Shown in pieces: positions 22,952 through 35,639 of a stretch of DNA of 64,000 bases (its first letter is position 1; each line of letters opens with the position of its first letter). Position numbers and translations under genes: made by a program. The notes beneath the pieces are model-generated. The model had not been told where the DNA came from. It was given only the letters and a program-made list of their open reading frames with translations, and made no database searches. The stretch is from Engraulis encrasicolus (lineage: Eukaryota; Chordata; Actinopteri; Clupeiformes; Engraulidae): assembly GCF_034702125.1 (NCBI RefSeq), contig NC_085878.1:19671088-19735087 (forward strand), given 5' to 3'.

Positions 22952-25084
22952 TTATGACCTTGAGGATTTAATATCAGAGTAGACACTCTCCTGTGGCGTC
23001 CCTCTCTTCTTCCTGCCCCCTCGGCTTCTGCCTTCAGTGAACTGCAGGGCTGCGTAGTTCACCTCTTCACCACCCTGAACAGCATGCATAGACAATCATT
23101 TTAACAAAATATTGTGTTAAAACTGTATTATAATCTGATTTTAAGTCCATAGCATTTGTTTGAATATATTGTGTGTGTGACAACACACGAGACAACCGCA
23201 AAGGAGAGAATTTTCAGATATTCTGCAGCAGAATAACTATTCTGCAATTAAGATTGTTGATAAGTTGTACTTCCATAAGTTGTACTTTACCCAACTGAAT
23301 ATAAACAGAGGACTCGTTTCTCACTCACATCAAAGCAAAGGTAGCATAGCATTACATATACATAACACGTCTACATAATTATTACAATACTACTAATCAT
23401 TACAATACTACTAATTAATAATATTATATAAGGACTTTACAAACCTGACCGGCAACCTCTGGCCTCGGTGGTGCGTGTCCTGTGCTTGAGAGAGCTGTTA
23501 AAACAAGCAAATGCACAATGTGGTTGTAATAGTTTCCTATTTTCGATTGCAACTATTATCACTAGTTAACAGATGCAACAATGTGGTCATTCTTCCTTAC
23601 CTTTACAGTGTTCACACAGTGTTCTTCTACAGCTCAATGAGACTAGAATGATGATCACTGCCACACATATGATCAACGCTGCAATCAAACTAACAAGTAA
23701 TGGATCAACTGCTTCTAAGATAAACAAAAAAAGAAAGTACAATGTAATTACTTTTTGGATTGACTTGCTTACATATGAAATAATACTTTTATTTTTAGAA
23801 AGAATGGAACTGGCGCAAATGCAAAAGCCAATAGCTTCTTGTGATCATATACTGTAGTTGAAAGCATACGATACCTCTGTCTTTATCGTCCAGTGTCACT
23901 CCATTCCCAAACAGTAGTTGTCCATAGGAGGCCACAGCACAGTAGAATGTTCCAGAATCAGATGAGTGTTCCACAGGGAGTCTGTAGACACAGCTCTGGG
24001 TGTGAGGTTTGGACTCAGCTGCACTGCTGCAGTTCTTCTCCATGTAAATGCTCAGTGGACTGGAATTGCCTGAAGTGGGTCTGAACCAGAACATACTGAG
24101 CTCTTTGGTCCTCATCTCAGTCAGGACTGTGCAGTCTAGGGTTGTTGGGCCACTGGCATGGTTCCCTGGGTCTGATACTGAGGTTTTGATCTGCACTGCT
24201 AAGTCAAGTCTGCGTTGTCTCTGATCTGCAGTTATTTGAGAGAAAATGCATGGTGATTTTTAAATTACATTAATACATTCTCGTTACACTTCCATAAATA
24301 CTTTATTGAACATTTATTGAATGTCTGCCATACAGATGTGTACTAATGGTTACTTTCAATAGTACTCGTGATGTCGTAAAACAAACACACAGATAGAATA
24401 TTTAATATACAATTTGAGTAATTCAGATTGCATTATGTGCTTAGGAACGTTATTTAGACTCCATACTGATACACTGGCATTATGCCAAACTTACCTCTCA
24501 ACAGAAGAAAAGTCCCATTCCCAAAGACAGATTTGACGTATTCAGACATCGCGCAGAAGTAATATGCCTCATCAAGGGAGGTAGTCTTCTTAATGGTCAG
24601 GTGGAAGACCCTGTCGTCCTTCTCTATATTGTAGCTTGATTTGTCAAACCCTTCCTGAAATTCAGGTCCTAAACCTCCCTTTACTATGACCATAAGTACA
24701 GGGTTTTCTCCTGGCCTCTGCTTGTACCAAGACATACTCTCTCGACTGTAGGAGCTGAAGAAGCATTTTAGAGTTACACTTTCCCCGAGCTGAGCTGTTA
24801 TCATGGAGTCTGGCTGATGGACAGTGGCACCTATTACATGAAAAATACAAAGCAAGTGGTCAGTGGTCAGGATGTAACAGTAAGGTAATAGAAAACGACA
24901 CAAAGATAAGAAATTATATCTTGTTAGCAAACCCTGGTCAGTGGTAGGCCTACAACAAGACATGAAAATTTAAAAATAACGGTAGCATTTATTCTATAGT
25001 AATTTCCAGCTCTTTTAAATACTTACTCATTGTCCTGAATAGTATGACAGTCCATAGTAGACTTATTATCTGTGGAGAGTACAT
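22952..25084 (-). CDS. nitr: Novel immune-type receptor, gene A (inhibitory, ITIM tail)
   Basis: Six exons, all with GT/AG sites and consistent phases: leader 25084-25027 (hydrophobic LLWTVILF), V domain 24830-24495, I domain 24225-23875, transmembrane 23714-23601, short exon 23494-23445, tail 23074-22952. The V domain has the first Cys (TLKCFF), WYKQ, DEAYYFC and the J-like VFGNGTFLLL. The I domain has DCTVL, FWFRP, an extra Cys pair (NCSS, QSCVY), GTFYCAVASYG and FGNGVTL, the hallmark NITR I-domain pattern. One membrane helix (VSLIAALIICVAVIIILVSL) precedes a basic stretch. The tail carries VNYAAL, a canonical ITIM, and SVYSDI, a second SxYxxI motif. Expected role: a type I surface receptor on lymphoid or NK-like cells that recruits SH2 phosphatases. 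It is clearly more diverged than B-D. Confidence 0.93.
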
Positions 25085-26385
25085 GTCTGATATGTGAAAC
25101 CCTACCCATACCCTACTCCTGTGCAACAAAGAAACAGCCTACTGACAGTGTTGATACAGTTCAAAAGCTCTGTGTGGTGTACCTCCCTCCCTCCAAGTTT
25201 CCTATCACCTGACGTTTTTTTCCATTACGTCACAGGTTGATGAAAATGTGAAGACCAATAACTTTCCCTGTTTGTGAAAAACAAAATGTAGGGTTGTCTC
25301 ATTTTGTGTTTTACACTTCAGTCAGGTGGAGATGTTGGGTAGATTGACAATGCTTACATTTGGACTGTGCATGTGCGTAAGTGCGCGTGTTCATGACAGT
25401 ATGTGCATTCTGTAGTCAGGTGTAAAGTGTGACCATATTTTAATTCATTGTATTCATTAGTGTATGACTTGACGAGTGAATGGACATTGATACATGGTTG
25501 GATGAATGGATTGGTTGCTCTTTAAAATAATAAGCAGTGTTTTAAGTATTATTTTAAGAGCCGGTCTAGGGACGGGCATAGGAAAATTAGCCTATGGTTA
25601 TGACACTTTCTGTTAGGCTGTACATAATATGTATTTATCCCTATCAAATAAACCATAGCTAAACTAAACTAGCCTATATTATTAATATAGTTTTAATATA
25701 TTAATATAATAGTGGTGTAAAGTTAAAGTGCAAGCAATAATGAATAGTAATGAAATTAAAGGCCCCATTTGGGGAACAAATATCTGCTGAATATTTTTCA
25801 TGCAACAGCTCCCCCTTTGACAGACTGCTTTTTCTTGAACTACACACTCGGGGGGGGGGAAACCCCTGCAATTTCAATTTGGACCAAACTCCAACTAAAG
25901 TGATACGCATACTCAGGAAGGGGACATACAAATAGCCTACTGTGCATGTATTTTTCATTCATACGTAGATGTTGAAAAGATCAAAGTTATATCTGTAGTG
26001 TATTACTTTTTTGTTTCTACATTTTAAATGGTGCACACAAATACTGTTGACAGTTTTCCTCTTAACGATGAACATTGAATTAGTCATTGACTTTGTCATT
26101 AAACCTTCCTAAACCTAAACCGTCCTGTTTATCTTCTCCTTCCTTATAGTTTCCCCTTTTTCCAATTAGTCATCGTCAGGCTCCACAGACACACTTTTAC
26201 ATCCTCCCGTTCATCTGCACAGTAGTCTTGTACAGTCATTGTGGCAAATGAGTAGATGCACGTCAAGGACAGAGAAGTTGTAATCACTCAGCATGAACTT
26301 GGGTCCATTGTCATTGTGGTCAAGCTGATCTCACATAGAGTGAGGAAGAACTGCACGACGATGAGCTCCCATTTAATCCCCCGTT
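25085..26385. other. 5' flank of NITR gene A; no gene seen
   Basis: This is the upstream side of the leader exon. The first 300 bases would hold the promoter but show no element I can assign with confidence. Further right is AT-rich DNA with short homopolymers and no credible frame. Confidence 0.4.
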
Positions 26386-26389
26386 TCCG

Positions 26390-26580
26390 GGTTATTATTA
26401 GTATGCTTGCCATGCGGCAAGCATACTATTGTTATTCCCCCGTTTCCGGGTTATTAGTATGCTTGCCATGCGGCAAGCAATTGTTATTCCCCCGTTTACG
26501 GCTTATTAGTATGCTTGCCATGCGGCTTATTATTAGTATGCTTGCCATGCGGCAAGCATACTATTGTTATTCTTCCGTTT
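26390..26580. repeat. Palindromic minisatellite
   Basis: The unit AGTATGCTTGCC-ATGC-GGCAAGCATACT is a 12-bp-arm hairpin with a 4-base loop. It appears about four times, complete or clipped, separated by TATTGTTATTCCCCCGTTTCCGGG-like spacers. It forms the left edge of the long repeat at 26606-28455. Confidence 0.85.
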
Positions 26581-26605
26581 CTTTTTATTTTTATTTTTTT
26601 AAAAT

Positions 26606-28455
26606 TTTCATCTATTTCTACGATCCATTTGTTTTGAAGAACCGCTCAAGATAGAAAATTCGTTCAAAGACCGAAACGTTCGGCTCGGTGATCCGCTTTA
26701 GATTTGTATTTTTCACAGGGCTGCCTCAAACTCTCTAGCGCCACCAGCAGGTCAAAGTTGCAAATATTAACATGCTATAACTTTTGAACCGTTGGTCGGA
26801 ATTTCAAAAACTTGGTATCCCAGGAATCCTTGGGCCAAGCCAAATCCAATGACGTCATTTTCCGCCTGGAAAGTTTTTCCACCATTTTGAATTTTGTGAA
26901 AATCAATAAAAATGATGCCCCGCCCACAAATTTTGACCGATCGTCACGAAAATTCTAGGAGGGCATCTTCGGACTGAGATACATCTACCCAAAAAAGTCC
27001 TGGAACGATAAATCAAACCGTCTTCAAACAGAAGCCAATCAAAGTTGGCGGCGAAGACGCCAAACAGGAAGTGAGCTCATATCTCGGCAACGGCTACTTG
27101 TATCAGAACCAAACTTGATATACATTATAAAGACTATCCCCAGAGGGAACATAACAATTTTCGTGTCATTGCGCCACTAGGGGGCGCTATAATAAGCAAA
27201 AATGTGTTTTTCCACATATTGGCCCGTATTTACCTCAATTCATCAAACGCTTGGTATCGCTGAAATCCTTGGGTCAAGCCGATTCCAACGCATACTATGA
27301 TGTCATATTTACAATCATGACTTTCCCGCCATTTTGATATATTCAGAAATCAATAAAAATGAAGCTCCGCCCACAATTTTTGTCTGATCGTCCTACAATT
27401 TTTATCAGACCACCATTGGACTATTCCGCACCTATGCTGACATTTACAGAGCAATAGCTGAAAGCATCGGCGCACAGCAGCCAATCAAATTTGATAACAA
27501 AGACAAACGCACCGTCTAAACAGGAAGTTAGCTCATATCTCAGCAACGCCTTGACGTATCTTAACAAAATTTCTCACACATGATCTCCAGTACACCCAGA
27601 GAGTACCTACCGACTTTGGTGCAACTCGGCCACTGGGGGGCGCTACAGTTAGTGAAAATGTGTTTTTCCAATATGATACATACCAAATAGGAAGTTAGCT
27701 CATATGTAGATAGTTAACTGTATTATATGTTGTGTATGCATGAAGGGTAGAATATGTATGAAGGACAATTCATGCATGAAAGGCAAGGCATGCATGAAGG
27801 GTAACGAATGCAAGACGGGCAAGCATACTCCAGCATTTTCTGTGAGGAAATGCAATCTAGTTAATTTTCATCTATTTCTACAATCCATTCGTTTTGAAGA
27901 ACCGCTCAAGATAGAAAATCCGTTCCAAGACCGAAACGTTCTGCTCGGTGATCCGCTTTGGATTTGTATTTTTCTACCTCAAACTCTGTAGCGCCACCAG
28001 CAGGTCAAAGTTGCAAATATTACCATGCTATAACTTTTGAGCCGTTGGTCGGAATTTCAAAAACTTGGTATCCTTGGAATCCTTTGGCCAAGTTGAATCC
28101 ATTGCACCCTATGACGTCATTTTCCGCCTGGAAAGTTTTTCCGCCATTTTGAATTTTGTAAAAATTAATAAAAGTGACGCCCCGCCCACAATTTTAGGCC
28201 CATTATCACGAATTTTTTATGAGGGCATCTTTGGACTGAGATACATCTACCCTGAAAGTCCTGGAACGATTGATTAAACCAAACAGGAGCCAATCAAATT
28301 TGGCGGCGAAGATGCCAAACAGGAAGTGAGCTTATATCTCGGCAACGGCTACTTGTATCAGAACCCAACTTTATATACATCATCAAGACTATCCCCAGAG
28401 GAGACATAATAATTTTCGTGTAAATACGCCACTAGGGGGCGCTACAATAAGCAAC
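26606..28455. repeat. Three diverged copies of a 500-600-bp non-coding repeat
   Basis: Copy 1 (about 26606-27205) and copy 3 (about 27866-28455) align along their whole length: GAAGAACCGCTCAAGATAG, GCGCCACCAGCAGGTC, GACGTCATTTTCCGCC, CTCGGCAACGGCTACTTG and the end CACTAGGGGGCGCTA. The middle copy (about 27205-27690) is more diverged but keeps the same order of landmarks and a GGGGGGCGCTACAG end. A small ATGCATGAAGG minisatellite lies at 27738-27830. All copies contain stops in every frame. Confidence 0.85.
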
Positions 28456-29343
28456 TTACTATGCTGTAACACTCATGGTGTCAAATTCAAAACCCATAAA
28501 GTGTCGACCACCCCATTCAGAGTAAAATTAACGCTTTTTCACAATTTTTGAAAGTGTTCATATTTCGTTTTTGTTGGTTTAACACTATTTGTTGTTAAAA
28601 ATAGACAACATGTTTTTAAAAAATGGGTCGACATAAACCCATGTGGGCAACGCCTTCTTTCGATGTGACGCAACACAGACAGGCTTTCGTGATTCGCTCC
28701 TGGCTCTGCATTGTTTATGTCAATTGGGAAACAGTCATTCGAGGTGACACACCACTATGAAGCCTTGCATGTGAGTTTAACTTGGAGTGACCGTACGTTT
28801 TTCAAAAGGAGCGAGTAAAACTGTTTTTTTATCGGAAGTTGGCCTTTAAAACTTTCAAAAAGTGATGATTTTGTGAAAATGTATCGAATTGCAACAACAT
28901 GAACTCAACTGCTTGAGCATTGGCAGTGATAATATAAGGAATGATACATTGTGACAACCATCAGGAAGGGTATTTAAAACAAATCAACAAAAGTACATGC
29001 AAACACTCAAAACAAACAAACAAACAAACAAACAAACAAACCGGTTTCCAACAGAACGGGCTGACATAATGGGATATAGAAAGAGGGCCTCAGTTGCAGT
29101 TTAACCCAAATTATTGATTTCTGGTTTCCTTCCCTTTTAGATTAATGCTTACCTTCTGGATTTATTGTCATTGGATAAAAATTGCAAATTTCATTGAAAT
29201 TGCATAGTTTTCGTCCATTTTAAACACATGGACCTGTGTTGCAAGAAGGAGTTAAACCGAGTGGAATCCTTTCAATTTTCATCTCAGAACTAATCTATGT
29301 CTACTACAGTAACTGCTCTTTTCACCCTGTTGAGACATAACAT
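28456..29343. other. Non-coding stretch
   Basis: No gene is recognisable. A short (ACAA)n run lies at about 29011-29040. Confidence 0.5.
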
Positions 29344-30387
29344 TTAAAGGGGTATGCCACTATTTTGGGGCTTAATTCAGTTAAAGGGGTATGCCACTAT
29401 TTTGGAGCTCAGTACTGTTAAAATCCCTGCCCTAGGTTTAGTAAGGAGGAAATTGGTCCTATTTTTCACATCAGTGGCTGTCTTGTTTTAGACTCCCTCT
29501 GGAAGGCGAAATGTAGCTAAGCTAGCGAGAGTCAATGTAAACACGTAGCACCACCCACTAAACATGATTTGAGAATTTTTGTTTTACTCCTAATTGACCC
29601 GCGATACGCACTTGTTTATACCGAGTACACATAACAAAAAAAGGTCTCCTAATTGCCGTCTTGGCAGTTGGGATTGTTGGGACTGTTTTTTGCTGACCGC
29701 GAGCCGTGCAGAGTTTTACATGCAGTATTACTGCTGCTCCACAACAGCGAGCTGGACTGACAAGGAAGTTGAATCAGCTGCTCACGTTTGAATAAATGTA
29801 GGCCTATATACATTTATATTTATTATTTATTTATGCAGTGTTACCATGTAAACCGTATAACAGTAGGAGGCAATTGACCATGCAAAGATATTAGGCTATG
29901 TGACCCAGCACAATTCGACAAACTAAAAAATAAAGTATGTGGCTGGCATGTTTGACATTGCCACACCGATTCTGCAGCTGTGTCCAAACTACCTCTTGGC
30001 TGAACCGAACACCACCAGAAGTTAGCACGGAGAACATCACAAATTACTACTGCTCCACTAGCTGACGAGCTGGGCTGTCAACAAGGAAGTTGAATCAGCT
30101 GTCAGAGCTAGAATACACTGCTCCCGTTGCTCAAGTTCGAATAAGTACAGTATGCCAATGTAAATAGATGTGTATAGATCCATGTATAGATTTTGTGTCC
30201 CACCATAGCACAACTTCGAAAAGAGCTGGGAGACTATTGCGGCTCGTGGCAGTAGGCAGCTTTCAGTAGTCATACTCTGCGCTTAAAAGGAATAACCCAG
30301 CTTTCCAGATTGTCAGCTATGAAAGCTATGGCCAGATTATTATTCTGTTCTCTGAATCAACAGAACAACAGGGAAGAGGGGGACAAC

Positions 30388-31784
30388 CAGGGCCGGTTCT
30401 GGCTTATTTGGTGCCCTAGGCGAGTTTGAGTTCTGGCGCCACCCCCCCCAACCTTTGAAAGAAAAAAAAAACCCCTCTTTTTTATACCTTACAGAACAAA
30501 AGCTTAACTAAATAGCATCAAGAACAATAATTGTTTTGCATCAAATGGATTTCTGGTTCTTTTTGACAGGCGACCAACACATCAGATTGAGATGAAAGTC
30601 TGAGCATGAAAGTAGCTTCACTGTGTGGTGTGTTGGATGTGATGGTGGTGGTGCCCCCAACCCCAGATGAGAGGGAGGTTATCAATGTGTTTGAATTGTA
30701 ATATGGAATTGAAATGCCAGGAGAGTGATACAGTACATTTGCATGTAAAATGCATGTGTAGACAATAGGCCTACCAAGGAGGTCTGCATTGATAGCCTAT
30801 CTACACTACCTACAGCATCACAAAGCATGTCAGCATAACAATTTTAATAAGCTACACATTTGTGCTGTCTATGATTCCAAACCAATTTCATTTCTGGACT
30901 GGAAATATTGGTGCATTTGTGAGTAGGAGAATGAGAAGGGGGCTATCTATGTGTTTGAACTGAAGGGACAGGGTGAGAGAAAGGGAGAATAATATACAAA
31001 ATATAGTAAATAGCCTCACTTCAGTGTCTGCAATACTACATCACTCAGCATGAAAACATGCTGTGCATGGTTCTGTGTTACATGATTCATGTATGTCATT
31101 CTGGTCTGGAAACAATGTTTTTTGAAGATTACAACAAGCAGGTAATTCATTCAAGTGGATGGAAGGACATATGGCAGAAAATTGTTTTAAACATTGCACC
31201 AGTCTTACTTTACATTGCTTGGATTTCATTGCTTGGCATACTTGGCTAATGTTAGCATGCTAACTAGCGATTTCTCAGATCAAAAACAAAGCTCTTTTTC
31301 CCTCTAATTCCAAACAGTAGCCTCATAACTATTAGGCTTTCCATAATCACAAACGGTTGCTGATTAAATCACATAGTTCCAAAACAACCTCTGCAACTCC
31401 TGCATCATGCAATGACTGGTTTAATGAGAGCATAACAATTCTCCACCCAGCAGAGCAGCACTGCTCTGTCTGCGCTTCCCTCTGTCTCTCCAGTGAGTCT
31501 CCAAATTCAAAATAGATCGCACGCTGTCACTCATCACGCCCCCTTTCTTAGGACTGTCTGTTTATTGGTTCACAGACTTCCCAGAGACAGTTGAAAGCGA
31601 TATTACTATTGGCTGAGGGGCGTTTTGCCGTGAGGAGCGCTTTCGCCACGCTTTGTTGATTTCGACTTCATAAAAAAACCTCCATATCGCAAAATTACGC
31701 ATCGGAGAGCGCCATTTCGGCGCTCCTTCTTCACATGGCGCTCTAGGCGACCGCCTAGCCGGCCTATGCTTAAAACCGGCCCTG
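30388..31784. mobile_element. Non-autonomous hAT, 1.4 kb
   Basis: Ends are CAGGGCCGGTT at 30388 and its inverse ending ACCGGCCCTG at 31784. The 8-bp target duplication GGGACAAC is perfect (30380-30387 and 31785-31792). Sub-terminal CTAGGCG blocks also occur inverted. No hAT transposase is visible inside. Confidence 0.9.
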
Positions 31785-32179
31785 GGGACAACACAACGCC
31801 TTTCTTGGGTTAGGCTACTGTTCAGACATGATACGACACATTGACTACTGCAATCGAGGGAAATGTAGCCTACACGGTATGCTAACCAAAACAGCTGTGT
31901 GATAATAGCCACAATACTTACGGTCTGAGGCTTGTAAACGGAACAACGGTGTCCTTCAACTTTCGAGTTGATCCCGCAGAAAAGAGCATGTGAAATGTGT
32001 AATAAACAAGATTCAAGATTCAAGATTCAAGATTAGTTTATTACGTCTTATTATAGGTTTGAAGCCTATAAAGAGTAAAAATTGTTGTGTTTTTTCTTGT
32101 GTCCTCAAAAAGATTTTAAAATTAAAAATAAAAAAGAGGGGGGGGGGGGTGGAAAAAAAGTGCAAAGAAAGTGTTGTCT

Positions 32180-34843
32180 TCAGCATGAATTCAGTAATCT
32201 TATTGCTTGGTGGAAGAAACTACTTTGGAGTCTGGTAGTATGAGATTTCAGGCTTCTGTACCGTTTCCCAGATGGTAACATAGTAAACAGTCCATGGTTG
32301 GGGTGACTAGGATCAGCCAAGATTTTCTTTGCCTTCCTGATGCTCCTTCCCTCAAATAGCTCCAGTATGGAGGGTAAGTCACAGCCGCATATATTCTGAG
32401 CTGTACGCACAACCCTCTGTAGAGCTCTCCTGTTGGCTTGAGAGCAGTTCCCATACCATGCAGTAATGGTCCCCGTCAGAATGCTCTCGATGGTGCCTCT
32501 GTAAAACGACCTCAGGATCTTGGGTCTCATCCCAAACTTCCTCAATCGTCTGAGGTGGTACAGACGTTGCTGGCTTTTTTTAACAATGCACTGTGTGTGA
32601 CTGTCCCAGGTGAGGTCCTCTGAGATGGTAACGCCAAGGAATTTAAAGTCTCTCACCCTCTCCACTGTCTCACCGTTGATGTTAATGGTTTCAAACTGAT
32701 GTTCTTTCCTCCTGAAGTCAACTATTAATTCTTTTGTCTTGGACACATTCAGAGACAAGTTGTTTCCTCTACACCACTCCATGAGGTTGTTTATTTCTTC
32801 CCTGTAGGCTGTTTCATCATTGTTTGAGATTAAACCGATAACAGTGGTATCATCTGCAAACTTGATGATGATGTTGTTGTTGTGTATAGCCACACAGTCA
32901 TGCGTATATAGAGAGTAGAGGAGAGGGCTCAAAACGCAACCTTGCGGAGCTCCCGTGCTGATGGTCAAGGAGGATGATGTGATGGAGCCCATTCTCACCA
33001 CCTGTATCCGTGCTGAGAGGAAGTCTAGTATCCAGCTGCAAAGGCCACTGTGAATTCCTAGACTCCGGAGTTTGTCGTCGAGTATGCTGGGGACAATGGT
33101 GTTAAAGGCTGAACTGTAGTCCACAAACAGCATCCTTACATAGGTGTCTTTTTTCTCCAGGTGTGTTAGGGAGGTGTGCAGTGCGCTGGTGATGGCATCA
33201 TCAGTTGATCTGTTCTGTCTGTAGGCAAACTGGTGACAGTCAAGCGTAGGTGGAATCATTTCGCAGATGATGTTCTTCACAAGCCTTTCAAAACATTTAC
33301 TCACGATGGGGGTGAGGGCTACAGGTCGCCAATCGTTCAAGCTGGTGATTTGTTTTTTCTTAGGCACTGGAACAATGATAGATGACTTAAAGCTGCTTGG
33401 CACCACACACATGGACAGGGAGAAGTTGAAGATGTCTGTAAACACACCAGCTAGTTGCTCTGAACACACTTTGATTACACGGCCTGGAATCCCATCAGGT
33501 CCTGCTGCTTTCCGAATGTTGACTTGTTTGAAGGATTTCTGCACATCAGACACTGTGAGCATTAGGCCTGGGTCAGAGAAGTGAGAAAAGGAGGGGGCTC
33601 TTACTGGAGGTTTGGTGTTGACCTCAAAACGTGTATAGAACTGGTTCAGCTCGTCTGCAAGTGAGGGATGAGAGACTTGGATGTTGGATTTTTTCCCCTT
33701 CAGATCTGAAATCATGTGCAGTCCCTGCCACATATTTCTTGAGTCATTCCCTTCCAGCTGTTCCTCAATCTTATGCCTATATTCTCTTTTTGCTGCTTTG
33801 ATTGTTTTTCGCAGGTCATATCTGGCTTTTTTCTCCAGCTCTTTGTTTCCAGAGGCAAATGCACTATCCCGGGCTCTTAGAGCAGATTTAACGTCGTTAT
33901 TTATCCATGGTTTTTGATTTGGATACATTTTGACAGTTTTTGATGGAACAATGTCTTCAACACACTTCTGAATGAATCCAGTGACTGTCTCTGTGTATTC
34001 ATTTATATCCCCATTAGATGCTTCACGGAACATGTCCCAATCAGTGCATTCAAAGCAGCCTTGCAGTGCACTATCTGATTCATCAGACCAGCAGCTAACT
34101 GTTTTGACAGTGGGTGGGCTCTGTTTTAGTTTCTGCTTGTAAGCTGGAAGGAGCAGGATTGAGGAATGATCCGATTTGCCAAACGGTGCGCGGAGGAGGG
34201 GCTTGTACCCATCGCGGAAGGGAGTATAGCAGTGATCTAATATGCTATTTCCACGTGTGTTTACATCTATATGCTGGAAGTATTTGGGCAGTATCTTTCT
34301 CAGAGAAGCGTGGTTAAAGTCGCCTGCGACGATAAAGGCAGCCTCTGGATGTAAGTTCTCAATTTTGCTGATAGTCGCGTACAGTTCTTTTAGCGCGAGC
34401 TTTGCATCCGCTTGCGGTGGAATGTATACTGCGGTTGCTACAACAGCTGTAAATTCTCTTGGTAACCAGAATGGCCGGCATAGAATGGTAAGATATTCAA
34501 TGTCTGGAGAACAAAAGGTTTTGATTACGTGGATACTCTCACTGTCACACCAAGCACCGTTAACCATAAAACACACCCCTCCACCCCTGACTTTGCCCGA
34601 CTGCTCTTTCGACCTGTCGGTCCGGAACACAGAGAAGCCAGAGGGAGAAATGGCATGGTCTGGCGCATCTTCAGATAACCACGTCTCTGTGAGACAGATG
34701 ATGTTACAGTCTCTGATTTCTCTCTGAAAAGAGATTCTTGCATGCAGCTCACACATCTTATTGTCCAAAGATTGAACGTTGGCTAAGAGTATGCTTGGGA
34801 GCGGTGGTCGATTTGCTCGCCGTCTTAGGCGGTGTTTATACAT
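32180..34843 (-). CDS. LINE ORF2: apurinic-like endonuclease and reverse transcriptase
   Basis: An uninterrupted 887-codon frame. The N-terminal third is an endonuclease/exonuclease/phosphatase domain: LANVQSLDNKM, ICLTETWL, VAGDFNHASL and SDHSSILL carry the Asn, Glu, Asp and His active-site positions. The middle is a reverse transcriptase: NDWRPVALTP, LFVDYSSAFNTI, GAPQGCVLSP and KFADDTTVIG (catalytic DD). The C-terminal part has LRRLRKFG, ITAWYGNC and DPSHPNHGLF-like motifs common to fish Rex1/L2 elements. The apparent ATG and first few codons lie in the adjoining MITE; the natural reading continued further upstream. The protein nicks target DNA and copies its own RNA into it. Confidence 0.9.
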   Translation of the reverse strand: MYKHRLRRRANRPPLPSILLANVQSLDNKMCELHARISFQREIRDCNIICLTETWLSEDAPDHAISPSGFSVFRTDRSKEQSGKVRGGGVCFMVNGAWCDSESIHVIKTFCSPDIEYLTILCRPFWLPREFTAVVATAVYIPPQADAKLALKELYATISKIENLHPEAAFIVAGDFNHASLRKILPKYFQHIDVNTRGNSILDHCYTPFRDGYKPLLRAPFGKSDHSSILLLPAYKQKLKQSPPTVKTVSCWSDESDSALQGCFECTDWDMFREASNGDINEYTETVTGFIQKCVEDIVPSKTVKMYPNQKPWINNDVKSALRARDSAFASGNKELEKKARYDLRKTIKAAKREYRHKIEEQLEGNDSRNMWQGLHMISDLKGKKSNIQVSHPSLADELNQFYTRFEVNTKPPVRAPSFSHFSDPGLMLTVSDVQKSFKQVNIRKAAGPDGIPGRVIKVCSEQLAGVFTDIFNFSLSMCVVPSSFKSSIIVPVPKKKQITSLNDWRPVALTPIVSKCFERLVKNIICEMIPPTLDCHQFAYRQNRSTDDAITSALHTSLTHLEKKDTYVRMLFVDYSSAFNTIVPSILDDKLRSLGIHSGLCSWILDFLSARIQVVRMGSITSSSLTISTGAPQGCVLSPLLYSLYTHDCVAIHNNNIIIKFADDTTVIGLISNNDETAYREEINNLMEWCRGNNLSLNVSKTKELIVDFRRKEHQFETININGETVERVRDFKFLGVTISEDLTWDSHTQCIVKKSQQRLYHLRRLRKFGMRPKILRSFYRGTIESILTGTITAWYGNCSQANRRALQRVVRTAQNICGCDLPSILELFEGRSIRKAKKILADPSHPNHGLFTMLPSGKRYRSLKSHTTRLQSSFFHQAIRLLNSC

Positions 34844-35156
34844 ACCCGGGTATTTTGATATACGCAGACATTCCCCTTCGGATGTGCCTTTTGTTCACAA
34901 ACAAACGAAGGTTTTCCCTCTATAAACGAAGCTCCAAAAAAACTCCGGCAAAAGTGGAGATTTTTTAAAATCTCCGGTTAGCGTTTGTATATAAACGGAG
35001 ACTTGAATGGCACTACTTACGGCCCACAGGCTTAACCCCTATTTATGACAGCTCTCAACAGCACATGTATGCGTATTTGCTTTTGATGTGAACGAAAATA
35101 TTTCGCTAAGCAAAATGTTCATTTATTAAAATACCCAGGTATGTATAAACAGCACC
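34831..35156. mobile_element. MITE inserted in the LINE ORF2 5' region
   Basis: Inverted ends GTTTATACATACCCGGGTA (left) and its near-inverse TACCCAGGTATGTATAAAC (right) bound about 325 bases. Taking it out rejoins the basic region of the LINE to its endonuclease domain. Possible diverged 9-bp flanks (CGCCTAAGA-like) are too weak to set the superfamily. Confidence 0.75.
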
Positions 35157-35463
35157 TCAGTCGCACTAACACACCGGCTCTCCTACCTCTTGGACGGCGC
35201 CGGCGGCGGCGTCTCTTCCATGGCAACAATGGGAAAGATGCGTCCGGAGTGAGCGCAGTATCCCAGTTCAGAAACTCCGGCTCCACATGAGCTGACAGCG
35301 AGTAGTTTATGTCCAGTAGTGTCTCTCTGTCATACTGAATGAGGCCACTTGTTTGTTGTAGAAAAAAAAGGTATATAGGCCTACATAGTAATATTATCAA
35401 AAATATATCAGAAAGATGAGGAGCGAAAAACAAGGCTGCCATTTTCGGCGCTGAATGAATCAC

Positions 35464-35639
35464 AATGTCAATGAATCACATCCACAATCAGTGTAATTCC
35501 TCTTCAATAATCTCCGGAATATATGGCCCATCTTGATACAATCCTCAAAGCGGCCACAATCGTAATGCAGTAAACTCCCGATTGAAGGTGGCTCATCTTG
35601 ATACATGTCAGCTCAGACAAACAACATCTCCGTTGTTAG
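35464..35639. other. Interior of the TTAA element, right of the LINE
   Basis: This short segment joins the LINE to the right inverted arm; nothing coding is seen. Confidence 0.4.

Larger units (their letters stand above)
32010..35463 (-). mobile_element. Rex1/L2-like LINE, nearly complete ORF2
   Basis: The element runs on the - strand. Its 3' end is marked by a repeated AATCTTG tail (on + as TTCAAGATTCAAGATTCAAG, 32010-32035). ORF2 occupies 34843-32180. A further in-family stretch lies upstream at about 35463-35157 (basic KRRRRRRPRGRRAG region that normally precedes the endonuclease), separated by a MITE at 34831-35156. It is inserted in the TTAA element and is much better preserved than the LINE remnant at 19857-21980. 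Confidence 0.85.

Noticed and set aside
26390..26580. CRISPR-like array (regular palindromic repeats with spacers)
   Set aside because: Units are clipped irregularly, spacers are near-identical, and the host is a vertebrate; it is a minisatellite.
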